NCBI GenBank assembly: GCA_947646735.1
Contig: CANTFK010000054.1
Coordinates: 1-64,000, forward strand
Length of the DNA: 64,000 nt
Source: Peronospora farinosa
Lineage: Eukaryota; Oomycota; Peronosporomycetes; Peronosporales; Peronosporaceae
Direction: 5' to 3'
A program made the translations under genes and the position numbers. Every line of letters starts with the position of its first letter. The stretch's first letter is position 1. Under the pieces are notes generated by a model. It had not been told where the DNA came from. It ran no database searches and saw only the letters and a list, made by a program, of their open reading frames with translations. Of the stretch, positions 12,677-22,407 are shown in pieces.

Positions 12677-13069
12677 ATGGCAGACAGCCCGTCATCAGCA
12701 AAGAAGAGTACGAAAACACACGATCTATCGCCTATTCAGGTCTCTTTTACTCTTCCGAATCCCCAATCTCTGCAAAATCACGATGAAAATGAACGTCTTG
12801 CGGTGGAATATGAAAAGATTGAAATGGATCGTGTACGTCTCGAAATGGAAAAGGAAAACCACCTTATGAAAAAGGAAAAACATCGGATAAAACAGAAACT
12901 TCGACAGGCAAAACTACAGAAACTACGGGCAGAGACGGCACTTGTAAAGGCATCAGTAGCATCAACTAAACTCAGTACATTTGAACGATTAGCAAAACTT
13001 GGATTGCCACATGAAAGAGTATTAAATATTTACGATACATTCGAAGCAGTTGAGGACGAGGAGACGTAA
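12677..13069 (+). CDS. Small coiled-coil protein, 130 residues
   Basis: An intact ATG-to-stop frame. Residues 40-95 are strongly charged with heptad-like spacing (repeated E-K/M-E-K, K-Q-K-L-R-Q-A-K), typical of a single coiled coil. The N-terminus is Ser/Lys rich and disordered. The tail contains a short hydrophobic L-A-K-L-G-L-P segment and ends in acidic residues. No catalytic motif or signal peptide is present. Function unknown. It may be a scaffold or subunit; this is inferred only from composition. Confidence 0.65.
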   Translation: MADSPSSAKKSTKTHDLSPIQVSFTLPNPQSLQNHDENERLAVEYEKIEMDRVRLEMEKENHLMKKEKHRIKQKLRQAKLQKLRAETALVKASVASTKLSTFERLAKLGLPHERVLNIYDTFEAVEDEET

Positions 13070-14716
13070 ATTTTATAAAACAAAATTAGACCGTGTGTTA
13101 AAGAGTATTGCTGACAAATTATATACATTAAGAAGCGAGACGTGACGACGAGACAATGGACTCGTTATTTTTACAGTGTTCACGACATGAAAGGGTGACC
13201 AGGCTTGCTTTTATGAAGAGCGAGGCATACTCTTCATGTCATGCTTAATCTTTCAGTATTGTGCTACTTGCGCTTGACATATTATCGAGGTTTATAGGCA
13301 AAATTTATTAGCGTGTGCTTAATCATAATCATGTGCAGTGTACGAAATTTATAATAAAAAACATAAGTTTATACTAGCTAAATTGTATTGCGAATATTAG
13401 GCTTATTAAGATTCTATTTAAGTAGCTGCTATTTTTGGGTCGTCGAACAATGCTTGACTAAGTGATTAGTCATATGTATGAAACGGCGTTGGCAAAATTA
13501 AGGGATAAATTGCGTCATAGTTACAATTAGGCATCCTCACTACCTCGATCGCATCGAAATGTTCAATATTCTTTCGTCAGGCAATTCAATTGTCAGTAAC
13601 CGCTAAAATGTGCTATTCATCTGTGCATTTGTGCCTCATGATCGACTTTTTCGCCTGTAGTGCTGCACCTTATAACTTTTTTGCCAGGTACCTTTGTCAT
13701 TTTCGTGCCCATGTCGTTGAAAATTGCTTGGTTAATTTCTAAATAATAGCAATGCTCAGCCGTGTTGCTAGCTATGCCACTGGATTTAGTAAACGTTGCT
13801 CAAAGATCGAAAAAAGTGCTTTGCGTGCCTTCGACAAGTATAAGGTGTTTACTTAAGAAGAAGGTTGTAGCAAGCTTATATCTTTGTTAAGTACCACATG
13901 ATCCGCCTCTTATACAGCTCGCCATTGTAAGGTGCACCGTGACCTATACGAGCTAAACCTGTGGATAAAGATAAACCAGTAAGGTTAGGGTTTTTGAGTT
14001 TAGGCTTATGTATCACTTAAAACGGTTTTGCGTCATATGAAAACTTATACGCGTGTAATTGAAATGAAAATAGTCAGGACTATAAGTGTATAATCATTTT
14101 ATTTTTATGTATGCAAAGATAAATGAACGACCGTGCCATAGTATGGAACAGTTCATGAGATAATGCAGCGTACGACACCAACAAGGAATATATTGATCCT
14201 CACTAAAGGCAATGTTGTGATACTGGAGCTACAGAATATACGGCTTTTTATCGAATATTAGGATTAATTAATTCACTAAATAAGGGTAGGTAAACATAAG
14301 TAAAATTAGTTTTGAGGGGTGAATCTGGGGCGTTTTAGAGGTTTTATTCATCAATAAATGCAGCATATCTGGAACTGTCGACACAACTCGCTCAGCATCA
14401 TACAATCTGATCCCTATGCCATTCCATGCTTCATCATAGGAAATTAAATTTAAGAGACTCAATCCGTTGTCCCCCGAAATCAACAGATATAGTTTTTTTT
14501 CTCAACGGCATTTATCTCTTCTAACCCGATATATATCATTTTTTACAGGTTATCAAAACATGCAATCCTACCCATCTGGGCTGTCGCAACATTTCTACAC
14601 CAAATAGCCTAAAAAAGTCTTCAGTTTCGTTCTCCTCCGTACCCAATTCCTTAAAAACTAATCCCACATTTGGTCATTTGCGTCCACAAGCTCAAGCCAT
14701 TCCTTCCTTTCTCTAA
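13070..14716. other. 1.6-kb AT-rich spacer
   Basis: No gene supported. A 71-residue minus-strand frame at 14268-14483 looks mildly protein-like but has no partner exon that I could establish. The last 200 bases are CT-rich and lead into the flippase start, as expected for an oomycete promoter. Confidence 0.5.
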
Positions 14717-17700
14717 ATGTCTCAATCATCGGATGAAAATGGCGGGACACTTACTGCTCCTTATTCTCTATTACAACCCTTTCTCATATCATCTTCTTCA
14801 GTAGATGCAATGGAACCCGATAGTATTTTGGGTACTGCAATTGTTCATACGCAAGTGATTGAGAGGGAAGAACTGAGTCCAAAACCTCACGTAAAAAACC
14901 TAAAAAAAGAACCCAAAATGGAATATCGGTCAATTTATTTGAATGCGTGGGATAAAAATGCGGAAATGGGCTATTGTAGTAATTTGGTCATCACCAGTCG
15001 ATTTACCGTGTTTAATTTTCTACCGAAATTACTATTTTATGAATTTAGTAAATTGGCCAATGCCTATTTTCTTATTATTTCCATTATGCAAACAATTAAA
15101 CCCATTTCCAATACCGGTGGTTTTCCAGCTTCATTACCAGCGTTGTCCATTATTGTCCTTATTGACATGTTTTTTGCATGTTTAGAAGACTATAAACGAC
15201 ATGAAGCTGATTCAATTGCCAATAATTTATTGTGCCAGAAATATCACGAAGAAGCACGGAAATTTGAATTCACGAAATGGCATTTATTACAAGTGGGAGA
15301 TATTGTAAAAGTGGGGAATCGAGACCCTGTGCCAGCAGATTTGATTATTCTTGGAGCTTTTGAACCAGATCCAATGAATCCAGTTGGAATTTGTTATGTC
15401 GAGACCAAATCGTTGGATGGAGAGACAAATTTGAAACTTCGACAGGGACTAGAAGCAACGTATACGACGTTGTTGAATGATGCAGCAGTCGGTGACATTA
15501 AGGGCACAGTAGTGTGTGAAGTGCCAAATAATTCAATCCATCGGTTTAGTGGATCCATGACATTGGAAGGAGGAAAAAAGGAGGTTATTACGACCAATTC
15601 GATTGTATTACGGGGCTCCATGCTGCGTAATACAGAGTATATTTACGGTCTGGTAGTGAATACGGGTCCGGATACAAAAATTATGATGGCTTCATCATCT
15701 GAGCCAATGAAGTGGAGCAATATGGAAAGACGTCTTAATCGACAGATTCTATATATTTGTGTGCTCATGGTGGTACTGTGTCTTGCGGGTACGATTTTGT
15801 CAACGGTTTGGAATCATCAAAATTTGAAAATTGATCCGCAGAAAGGAGCGTGGTATTTGTATGATGGAGACTCGATGGCTGTCAAGTCGCCGGTCGGAAA
15901 CTTTTTCATTATGGTGCTGTACTACTTTTTGTTACTGAACTCGTTCATTCCCGTGTCGTTGTACGTAAGTATGACGTCGGTAAAATTTATGCAGTCGTTT
16001 TTCATGAACAACGATCTGGAAATGTACCATGAAGAGACGGACACGCCGTGCCAAGTACGCACGATGTCTTTGAATGAGGAGCTTGGCCAGATTGACTACA
16101 TCTTCTCGGACAAGACGGGCACATTGACGTGCAATATCATGGAGTTTCGCAAGTGTTCCATTAACGGGGTGGCATATGGGCTAGGGGAGACAGAGGTAGG
16201 TATTGCGGCGAGAAAGCGTCAGCAGGAAGAGGCACCCACAGCGTCCTCCTTCTACGCTGTAACTCCTGATGGCGGTTGTGCAATTTCACTAAAGAAAGAT
16301 GGCAACAATGCAACAGATCGTGTGGTGAAGGCACCGTTTGTGAACTACCAGGACGATTCACTCTTTGATGCGATGGCACAAAATAATAGTGTCCAGGCAA
16401 AGGCCATCGAGTCGTTTTTCGAGCACTTGGCTGTTTGCCACACGGTGATGCCAGAAAAGGCCCCAGACAATAGTCTCCGCTTGAGTGCATCTTCTCCTGA
16501 TGAGCAAGCATTGGTTGCTGCGGCTGCTTGCTTCGGTTACAAGTTTGTCGCACGTGGGCCCGGTAAGGCAATGGTGGAGTATTTTTCTTGTATCGACCAT
16601 CCTGAAGACATGACCTGCAATCAGCCAGTTGCAGGACACCGTGTGGGTGCTTACAAGATCCTCGAAGTTCTCGAGTTCAACAGCACGCGTAAACGCATGT
16701 CGGTCATTCTCAAGGGGCCAAGCGGAGATCTAAAGCTTTTATGTAAGGGAGCAGACACTGTGATGTACGAGCGCCTGAGACCAACCAATGACCCGGCTGT
16801 CAAGCAGACGCGTAATTTGACGCTACAACATATGGAACAATTCGCTTCTGAGGGATTACGAACTCTAGTGATTGGTTCCACGGACATTGATTCACACTTC
16901 TTTGAGTCGTGGGTAATCCGATATCGTGCAGCAATTAATGATATGCGTCAAATTGATCTGCGTCGCAATGGTGAGGACAATGACATTGACCGGCTAATGG
17001 AGAAAATCGAGGTAAATCTGGACATTTTGGGCGCTACAGCTATTGAGGATCGACTGCAGGCTGATGTTCCCGACACAATTTACAAGTTGCGTCAGGCATC
17101 GATCAAAATTTGGATGCTTACTGGTGACAAGGAGGAGACAGCAATAAATATTGGCTTTGCTTGCCGGCTATTGGCTTCAGACATTGAACGAGTTGTAATT
17201 TCGGCGGATACGCACTCTGACTTGGCTGCTATCACGGGCGAGCTGGAAGCGTATGCTCACAAGGAAGACAGTGGAGAGACGCCTGCGTCAACACCAGATG
17301 GGGCGCCAAATGCTTCGTTGATTCATTCAGAGTCAAGAGGAAGCTTGGTTTCACTCAGAAACCAAAACAAAAGGCTGACCCGTATCGAAAGTATGGCCGA
17401 GATGCCTCAGCAGGACTTGGCTTTGGTAATTGATGGTGAAACACTAGAGCTGGCGCTGGAAGAGTGTCCTGAACTATTTTTGAAGGTCGCGGAGAAGTGT
17501 GTAGCCGTGATTGCTTGTCGTGTGTCGCCTGCACAGAAGGCACAGCTCGTACGGCTGGTTCGTGATAACAACCCGAAAATCCGAACGTTGGCTATTGGTG
17601 ATGGTGCTAATGATGTTTCGATGATTCAAGCGGCGCACGTAGGTGTTGGTATCTCTGGCCAGGAAGGTATGCAAGCAGCCAATTCATCGGACTATGCCAT

Positions 17701-19234
17701 TGCTCAATTTAAGTTTTTGTCGCGACTGCTACTTGTCCATGGACGCTGGAATTACGTCCGCATGGGCAAGCTTATCCTGTACATTTTCTACAAGAACGTG
17801 ATACTGAACCTGACGCAGTTTTGGTACATGATCTATACTGGCTACTCAGGGCAGAAGTTTTTCCTTGAATGGGGACTGCAGGGATACAATTTGCTCTTTA
17901 CATCTTTGCCAATCATACTGGTAAGTACTTTCGAACAGGACGTACCCGCTTGCTTGGCACACAACTACCCGCTGCTGTACCGAATTGGTCAAGAGAACAC
18001 GAGGTTCAACACAAAGGTCGTGTGGGCTTGGATTTCGTCGTGTATGTGGGAGTCGCTTGTTATCTGTTTTGGCATTGTATACGGCATGTGTTTCTTGGTT
18101 ACGGGAGGTGATACTCCAGCGATGTGGGTGTACGGCTGTACTTCGTTCACGGTCGTTCTGATTGTGGTGACGCTGAAGTTATGTTTGCACCAGCAGATGT
18201 GGTGGCCCATGCACATTGCCATCTACATTTTGTCGTTCTTGCTCTGGATCTGCACGGCAGCCTTCATTTCGAGTGGCGGTCCCGTGAGCTCATCATACTG
18301 GAATGGGACTTTTTCACACACCTTTCGCATTGACGCGTTTTGGCTGGTCGTCCCGTTGGTTGTCGTTACCGCGTTGTCGCGCGACTTTATGTGGAAGGGC
18401 TACATGCGGATGGTCAGGCCGTCGTACAAACACTTGGCGCAGGAGGTGAACGCGTATGGGCTCACACACATTGCCGATAAGTTGCTCACGTTTCCGCCGG
18501 CAGAAAAGATCCCTGAGAATGCATTTGGTAGCGAGGCTGGCCGCGTCGACGGGTCTGTCTTGACGTCAAGCTTGGCGGATGTAAGCGTCGCCAAGCCGAT
18601 TGCTCCTGCTGTGATAATGGCGCCTCGTCCGTTAATCGGCCGTCTTGACAATCGCCGCTCAGCGACAAGAGGTAGTGCTTTCAGCTACGACGCAGAGAGT
18701 GTCATGGTGGAGTCTTTCATGTCTACCGACAGGTTCGACCGCAGCTCGAAAAAGACGAAGCCGATCTTTGAACGCCACGCGAGTCGCGGCTCTTTGGCTT
18801 TTCAGCGTCTCCCGTTGGACTCTGACACTGATATACACGAAGAGGAGAACGAGCATACGCACACGGAGGCTGCAGATACAGACACACAAAATGCGTCTCG
18901 TTCACAGAGGCAGTCGGCAGGGAATGTTTTTCGGGGTGGACGTCATGGTCGAGGACGCTTTTTTTCCGTCTCGGGTGTGTCACGTAGCTCGGATGCAAAC
19001 ACGGTGGGGTCAGGCCAACGTGTACGCAGTCGGATATCAACCGACAGGATATCTGGTGTGCATGAATTTGGCACTGGCAATCGTCCTTCATCAGCGCGCC
19101 GAGCTTTAGGCTTTGAAAACCGTACCATGTCTACCGATGACGCTCAGGATCTTGCTGACAGGGACAGTTCTCTTTTGCTGCGTTCTCCTCTTGTTCGACG
19201 GCATCAGGGACGCACTAGGATGTCAAACTTGTGA
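14717..19234 (+). CDS. P4-type ATPase, phospholipid flippase
   Basis: A single-exon 1505-residue P4-ATPase. It uses ATP to flip aminophospholipids to the cytosolic leaflet of Golgi, endosome or plasma membrane, normally with a CDC50 partner. Motifs seen: LDGET at 233-237 (actuator), IPVSLYVS just before the phosphorylation domain, DKTGTLT at 465-471 with the phosphorylated Asp, LTGDKEETA, and GDGANDVSMIQ at 961-971. Hydrophobic segments flank these as expected for ten membrane helices. N- and C-terminal extensions beyond the core are Ser/Arg rich; the tail after about residue 1250 has basic and RGSxxF-like sites that could be phosphorylated. A likely AATAAA lies a few bases after the stop. 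It converges with the SR-protein gene. Confidence 0.96.
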   Translation: MSQSSDENGGTLTAPYSLLQPFLISSSSVDAMEPDSILGTAIVHTQVIEREELSPKPHVKNLKKEPKMEYRSIYLNAWDKNAEMGYCSNLVITSRFTVFNFLPKLLFYEFSKLANAYFLIISIMQTIKPISNTGGFPASLPALSIIVLIDMFFACLEDYKRHEADSIANNLLCQKYHEEARKFEFTKWHLLQVGDIVKVGNRDPVPADLIILGAFEPDPMNPVGICYVETKSLDGETNLKLRQGLEATYTTLLNDAAVGDIKGTVVCEVPNNSIHRFSGSMTLEGGKKEVITTNSIVLRGSMLRNTEYIYGLVVNTGPDTKIMMASSSEPMKWSNMERRLNRQILYICVLMVVLCLAGTILSTVWNHQNLKIDPQKGAWYLYDGDSMAVKSPVGNFFIMVLYYFLLLNSFIPVSLYVSMTSVKFMQSFFMNNDLEMYHEETDTPCQVRTMSLNEELGQIDYIFSDKTGTLTCNIMEFRKCSINGVAYGLGETEVGIAARKRQQEEAPTASSFYAVTPDGGCAISLKKDGNNATDRVVKAPFVNYQDDSLFDAMAQNNSVQAKAIESFFEHLAVCHTVMPEKAPDNSLRLSASSPDEQALVAAAACFGYKFVARGPGKAMVEYFSCIDHPEDMTCNQPVAGHRVGAYKILEVLEFNSTRKRMSVILKGPSGDLKLLCKGADTVMYERLRPTNDPAVKQTRNLTLQHMEQFASEGLRTLVIGSTDIDSHFFESWVIRYRAAINDMRQIDLRRNGEDNDIDRLMEKIEVNLDILGATAIEDRLQADVPDTIYKLRQASIKIWMLTGDKEETAINIGFACRLLASDIERVVISADTHSDLAAITGELEAYAHKEDSGETPASTPDGAPNASLIHSESRGSLVSLRNQNKRLTRIESMAEMPQQDLALVIDGETLELALEECPELFLKVAEKCVAVIACRVSPAQKAQLVRLVRDNNPKIRTLAIGDGANDVSMIQAAHVGVGISGQEGMQAANSSDYAIAQFKFLSRLLLVHGRWNYVRMGKLILYIFYKNVILNLTQFWYMIYTGYSGQKFFLEWGLQGYNLLFTSLPIILVSTFEQDVPACLAHNYPLLYRIGQENTRFNTKVVWAWISSCMWESLVICFGIVYGMCFLVTGGDTPAMWVYGCTSFTVVLIVVTLKLCLHQQMWWPMHIAIYILSFLLWICTAAFISSGGPVSSSYWNGTFSHTFRIDAFWLVVPLVVVTALSRDFMWKGYMRMVRPSYKHLAQEVNAYGLTHIADKLLTFPPAEKIPENAFGSEAGRVDGSVLTSSLADVSVAKPIAPAVIMAPRPLIGRLDNRRSATRGSAFSYDAESVMVESFMSTDRFDRSSKKTKPIFERHASRGSLAFQRLPLDSDTDIHEEENEHTHTEAADTDTQNASRSQRQSAGNVFRGGRHGRGRFFSVSGVSRSSDANTVGSGQRVRSRISTDRISGVHEFGTGNRPSSARRALGFENRTMSTDDAQDLADRDSSLLLRSPLVRRHQGRTRMSNL

Positions 19235-19388
19235 AGAAAACAACAATAAAGTGATGATGAAAGATGTGTGTATTCATAAGAAAAATGGCAACAACGAGTA
19301 ACAGGAACACGAAATCAAACACACGTTTGAACTAGATCAAGTGTCGTTGCCATGCTTGACAGATTGTTGTCTCCCAAACAATTAGAGA

Positions 19389-20425
19389 CTAGCTGCGACT
19401 TCGGCTGCTCCGACTCCGACTGAGACTACGACGTCTTCGTCCACGACTTGAGCTCCGGCTTTGGCTCCGACTGCGGCTACTAAAGCTTCGGCTTCTGCTG
19501 CGACTTTGAGTCCGACTGCGACTACGTCCTCGGATCCGACTGCGACTCCGACTTCGACTTCTGCTTCGACTTCTGCTCCGACTTAAGCTCCGACGACGTC
19601 GAAATGGACTTGGAGATCGTCGTCGTCCTCCTCGAAAAAGAGGTAATGGACTACGTCGTCCACTTCGAAAAGGAGACGGTGCACGTCGACGAAAAGCCGG
19701 TGAACGGGACCGACCTCCACGTCGATTGGTATTAAAACTCCGACTCCGACTTCGACCACGGAACGGAGACGGTGCAAAACGTCGTCCACGTCCATTACGT
19801 AGTGGAGACCGATTACGATTACGTAATATTGGCGACCGTAATCGTCTGTTACGTCGATTGCGACCTTTCGGAGACAATGACGAACGTGTCGTGATGGCAC
19901 GTGGAGTCGTAGTACGACGGATATCAGATGGTTCAGTTAGAGAAACATCTGGTATCACACGCAATTTATTGCCATCCAACCATCCATCGTGCATATGTTC
20001 TTTGGCATTATCTGCATCTTTTTGAGTAGCTAAGACTACCACAGCACTGGCTTTTCCTCGTGGAATTGTCATGTTGACACACACAACAAGACCAAATTTG
20101 CCAAAAATTTCACGTAAATGATCGGCATTGACATTACGTGTGAGGTTTTCAACACGTAATGTCACCGATTCGAAGGCAATTTTTTTGGTTTGTGGTGATT
20201 TTTCGACTAAAATGTCAGAAAATGGATACTTTTTAGATCAAAAATATAAGGGGATTTTTTAGTTTAAAGATGAAAAAAAAACGTACGGGAGATGGAACGA
20301 GAACGAGAACGAGAGTGTGAGATGGAATCTTTGCGTTCAGTGCGACTAGGAGAAGAATGATGAGGTGTTGAACGCGTCGAGGAACGTGAACGTGAACGCG
20401 AAGGCGAGAGACGCGGAGAAACCAT
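19389..20425 (-). CDS. RNPS1-like SR protein (RRM plus RS domain)
   Basis: RNA-binding protein of 318 residues in two exons: 20425-20287 and 20206-19389. The 80-nt intron has donor GTACGT, branch CTGAC and acceptor TTTTAG. Exon 1 encodes a short RS-rich N-terminus (S-R-S-R repeats). Exon 2 gives one RRM with RNPS1-like L-T-R-N-V at the first strand and E-I-F-G-K-F-G, then a long RS domain. RNPS1 is a peripheral exon-junction-complex factor acting in splicing and mRNA surveillance in the nucleus. The domain order (RS, RRM, RS) supports RNPS1 over generic SR proteins. The RS-coding DNA from 19390 to 19740 is a low-complexity hexamer repeat. The GTG at 20165 is not the start. Confidence 0.88.
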
Positions 20426-20590
20426 AGCCACGGATTTTTGAAAATAGCTTTTAGAGGATTAAATGAAAATGTGGTACACATGAAGAGGATATTATTTAGC
20501 TTGCAAATAGTATATTGCAATGAAATGGGTACATTTATACTGGATTTGTTTTACTGTATCAACTTGTCATGCTTATTGTATCACTTTGCC

Positions 20591-21197
20591 ATGTTGAAAG
20601 GTCTGAGCAAAGATCTGACAGGTTCATCTGATATTTGCCCACAAAGCCAAAGAGCTGCGAAAATTACATGCAGCCTCTTATTTGTTGCCGGGGGAAGATA
20701 TTTTACTTGCGTTTGAATCTGCAAAGAAAGAATTCGCCTTTACAAATGAATCGTTCATATTGATACGGGGAGAAAGTGCTACAACGACTCGGAAACTGGT
20801 GCAGCGATATTCGTATCAAGAGTGTCTCATCTCCAAGATACAGTTCGAAACAACAGGTCGGATGGACCGAGATTGTGAGGTTTCCTTTAATATCGGTGAC
20901 AAGAATGTATCAATTACTATCACGTGGAAGGAAGAAGAATGTGGTAAAGGGGTTTATAAGATGTTGCTTCGACTTGCAAGGGAGCAAAATGCTCGTTCTT
21001 GGAGCTGGAAACAAGCTCAAAAGTGTTTGGACAAAGCGGCTAATAAGTTGTCAATCAAAACGGGTGACGGTCTTGTGTCACAAGCGACAACGGCGGTTGC
21101 ATGGCTTGAACATGCCTTTACCGAACGTAATCAACGCTGTTACCGTGAGGTTATAACTAGTGCCATGGCTGAGACAATTGTCAAGAGCAACATGTAA
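20591..21197 (+). pseudogene. Bacterial-PH-type (bPH) protein, frameshifted copy
   Basis: The upstream member of a tandem pair. The reading frame from the ATG at 20591 aligns residue by residue with the intact neighbour until about 20660. One extra base then shifts it, and the match resumes in another frame (S-Y-L-L-P-G-E-D-I). From there to 21197 the bPH core is present, including E-F-x-F-T, T-T-T-R-K and F-E-T-T-G-x-x-D-R-D. An intron could hide the shift (a GT donor at 20623 and TGCAG acceptor exist), but it would delete residues conserved in the paralogue, so a frameshift is more likely. The extreme N-terminus is unclear. Confidence 0.7.
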
Positions 21198-21247
21198 CTG
21201 CCAGAAACGACTTAAATAGCAAGTTGCCGTTGCTTATAAAAGGTGTT

Positions 21248-21508
21248 GTAGTTGTTGAATGAACGCTTGAACATTGCCGCTTCCATTTTGCTTTCACTTT
21301 GGTTGCCGTATGGTAGTTGCTGAATGAAGGGGTTTCCTTGACCTGATATCGATCAAAATTGAAAGCGGTTTCCCCTAATTTCCGCTTTTATTTTGCATTC
21401 CGCACTACTGTTTCATACGGTAGTTGTCGAATGAAGGGTTTCTTTTTACCTGATAGTGACTCAAATTGAGAGCGGTTTCCTCATTTCCGCTTTCACTTTG
21501 GATTCCGC
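21248..21508 (+). repeat. Tandem degenerate repeat upstream of bPH gene
   Basis: Three degenerate copies start at 21248, 21313 and 21420, each opening with GGTAGTTG.(T/C)GAATGAA and carrying a CCGCTTxxATTTTG/CACTTTGGATTCCGCA-like segment. The last ends at the start of the intact bPH gene. They lie in its promoter and may have arisen with the tandem gene duplication. Confidence 0.65.
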
Positions 21509-21514
21509 ACTGGA

Positions 21515-22168
21515 ATGGGTAACACCAATTCAGCGATCAAGGGCTTAGTATCGGACTTTGCAGGCACGTCCGACACCTGTGAGGTAGTTGCAGACGTCTC
21601 TCGTACCTGGGCGTCATCATATTTACTACCAGAAGAAGAAATCTTGTTCGCGCTACAATCAATTCGTCACGAATTTTCCTTTACCGGCCGCGCTCTCATT
21701 AAATTAAGTGCAAAAACGTCCACCACGACACGTAAACGAGTAGAAAGATTGGAGTATAAAAAGTACCAAGTAAAACACGTTATGTTCGAGTCCACGGGCG
21801 TCGTGGATCGTGACTGTAAGCTCCAATTTCAGATTGGAGATGAAGAGTTCACGCTCAAAGTCCTTAATGGCAAAGAAGAAAAAGTCATGAGATTCTATAA
21901 AGCCCTAATACTATTAGGACAACAACAAGAAGAAAAGGAACAAGAGTGGGAACTAGTTAAACAGGCTCTAGCGACGGCTAAAGATACCGTACGTCTTTTA
22001 AATGCCGGCAGCCACAGTCTGAACCAACAATCAGATGAGACGTTGAAATGGATAAAGATTCAGTACGAGTTCACTCATCCACACTGCTACAAGGCACTTA
22101 TTAAGCGTGCTCTTGCAGCGCGTAGAAAGCCAAAGAAGGCAGGTCCCCTGCTTCCGTGGAAATGGTAG
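21515..22168 (+). CDS. Bacterial-PH-type (bPH) protein, likely myristoylated
   Basis: A 217-residue intact protein. Residues about 39-120 match the bacterial PH-domain family (PF08000-like): an E-E-E-I-L-F-A-L strand, E-F-S-F-T, the basic T-T-T-R-K-R turn, then M-F-E-S-T-G-V-V-D-R-D and a L-Q-F-Q-I-G strand. The N-terminus M-G-N-T-N-S fits the N-myristoylation pattern (Gly2, Ser6), so membrane attachment is plausible. The C-terminus is helical and ends in a basic K/R-rich tail. The molecular role is unknown. The gene is a tandem duplicate of the copy ending at 21197. Confidence 0.8.
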   Translation: MGNTNSAIKGLVSDFAGTSDTCEVVADVSRTWASSYLLPEEEILFALQSIRHEFSFTGRALIKLSAKTSTTTRKRVERLEYKKYQVKHVMFESTGVVDRDCKLQFQIGDEEFTLKVLNGKEEKVMRFYKALILLGQQQEEKEQEWELVKQALATAKDTVRLLNAGSHSLNQQSDETLKWIKIQYEFTHPHCYKALIKRALAARRKPKKAGPLLPWKW

Positions 22169-22407
22169 TGACATGTAAGAGAATTTTGATTTGAAAGTGC
22201 TGGAAGGGGAAATGACTTATTGTGTCATCACCTTCGTGCTCTCCGCTATTTCATAAGCTGTAGCTGCTTTCACATTGGGCTTTATTCAAGTCACACGAGG
22301 CAATCTTTCTTTCTACTTGCGGTACAACTTTGAATGATGGCGTTCGCTTATTTTTGAGCTTTTTTTCGCTATGAATTTTTCGCAATCTCTGTACGGATGG
22401 TTGTGCA

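Noticed and set aside
14268..14483. 71-residue minus-strand frame
   Set aside because: Mildly protein-like but isolated, with no partner exon or homology I can name.
18645..19109. Frames over the flippase tail, both strands
   Set aside because: Low-complexity shadows of the true P4-ATPase frame.
19390..19740. Hexamer repeat as a satellite
   Set aside because: It is the codon repetition of the RS domain in the SR protein.
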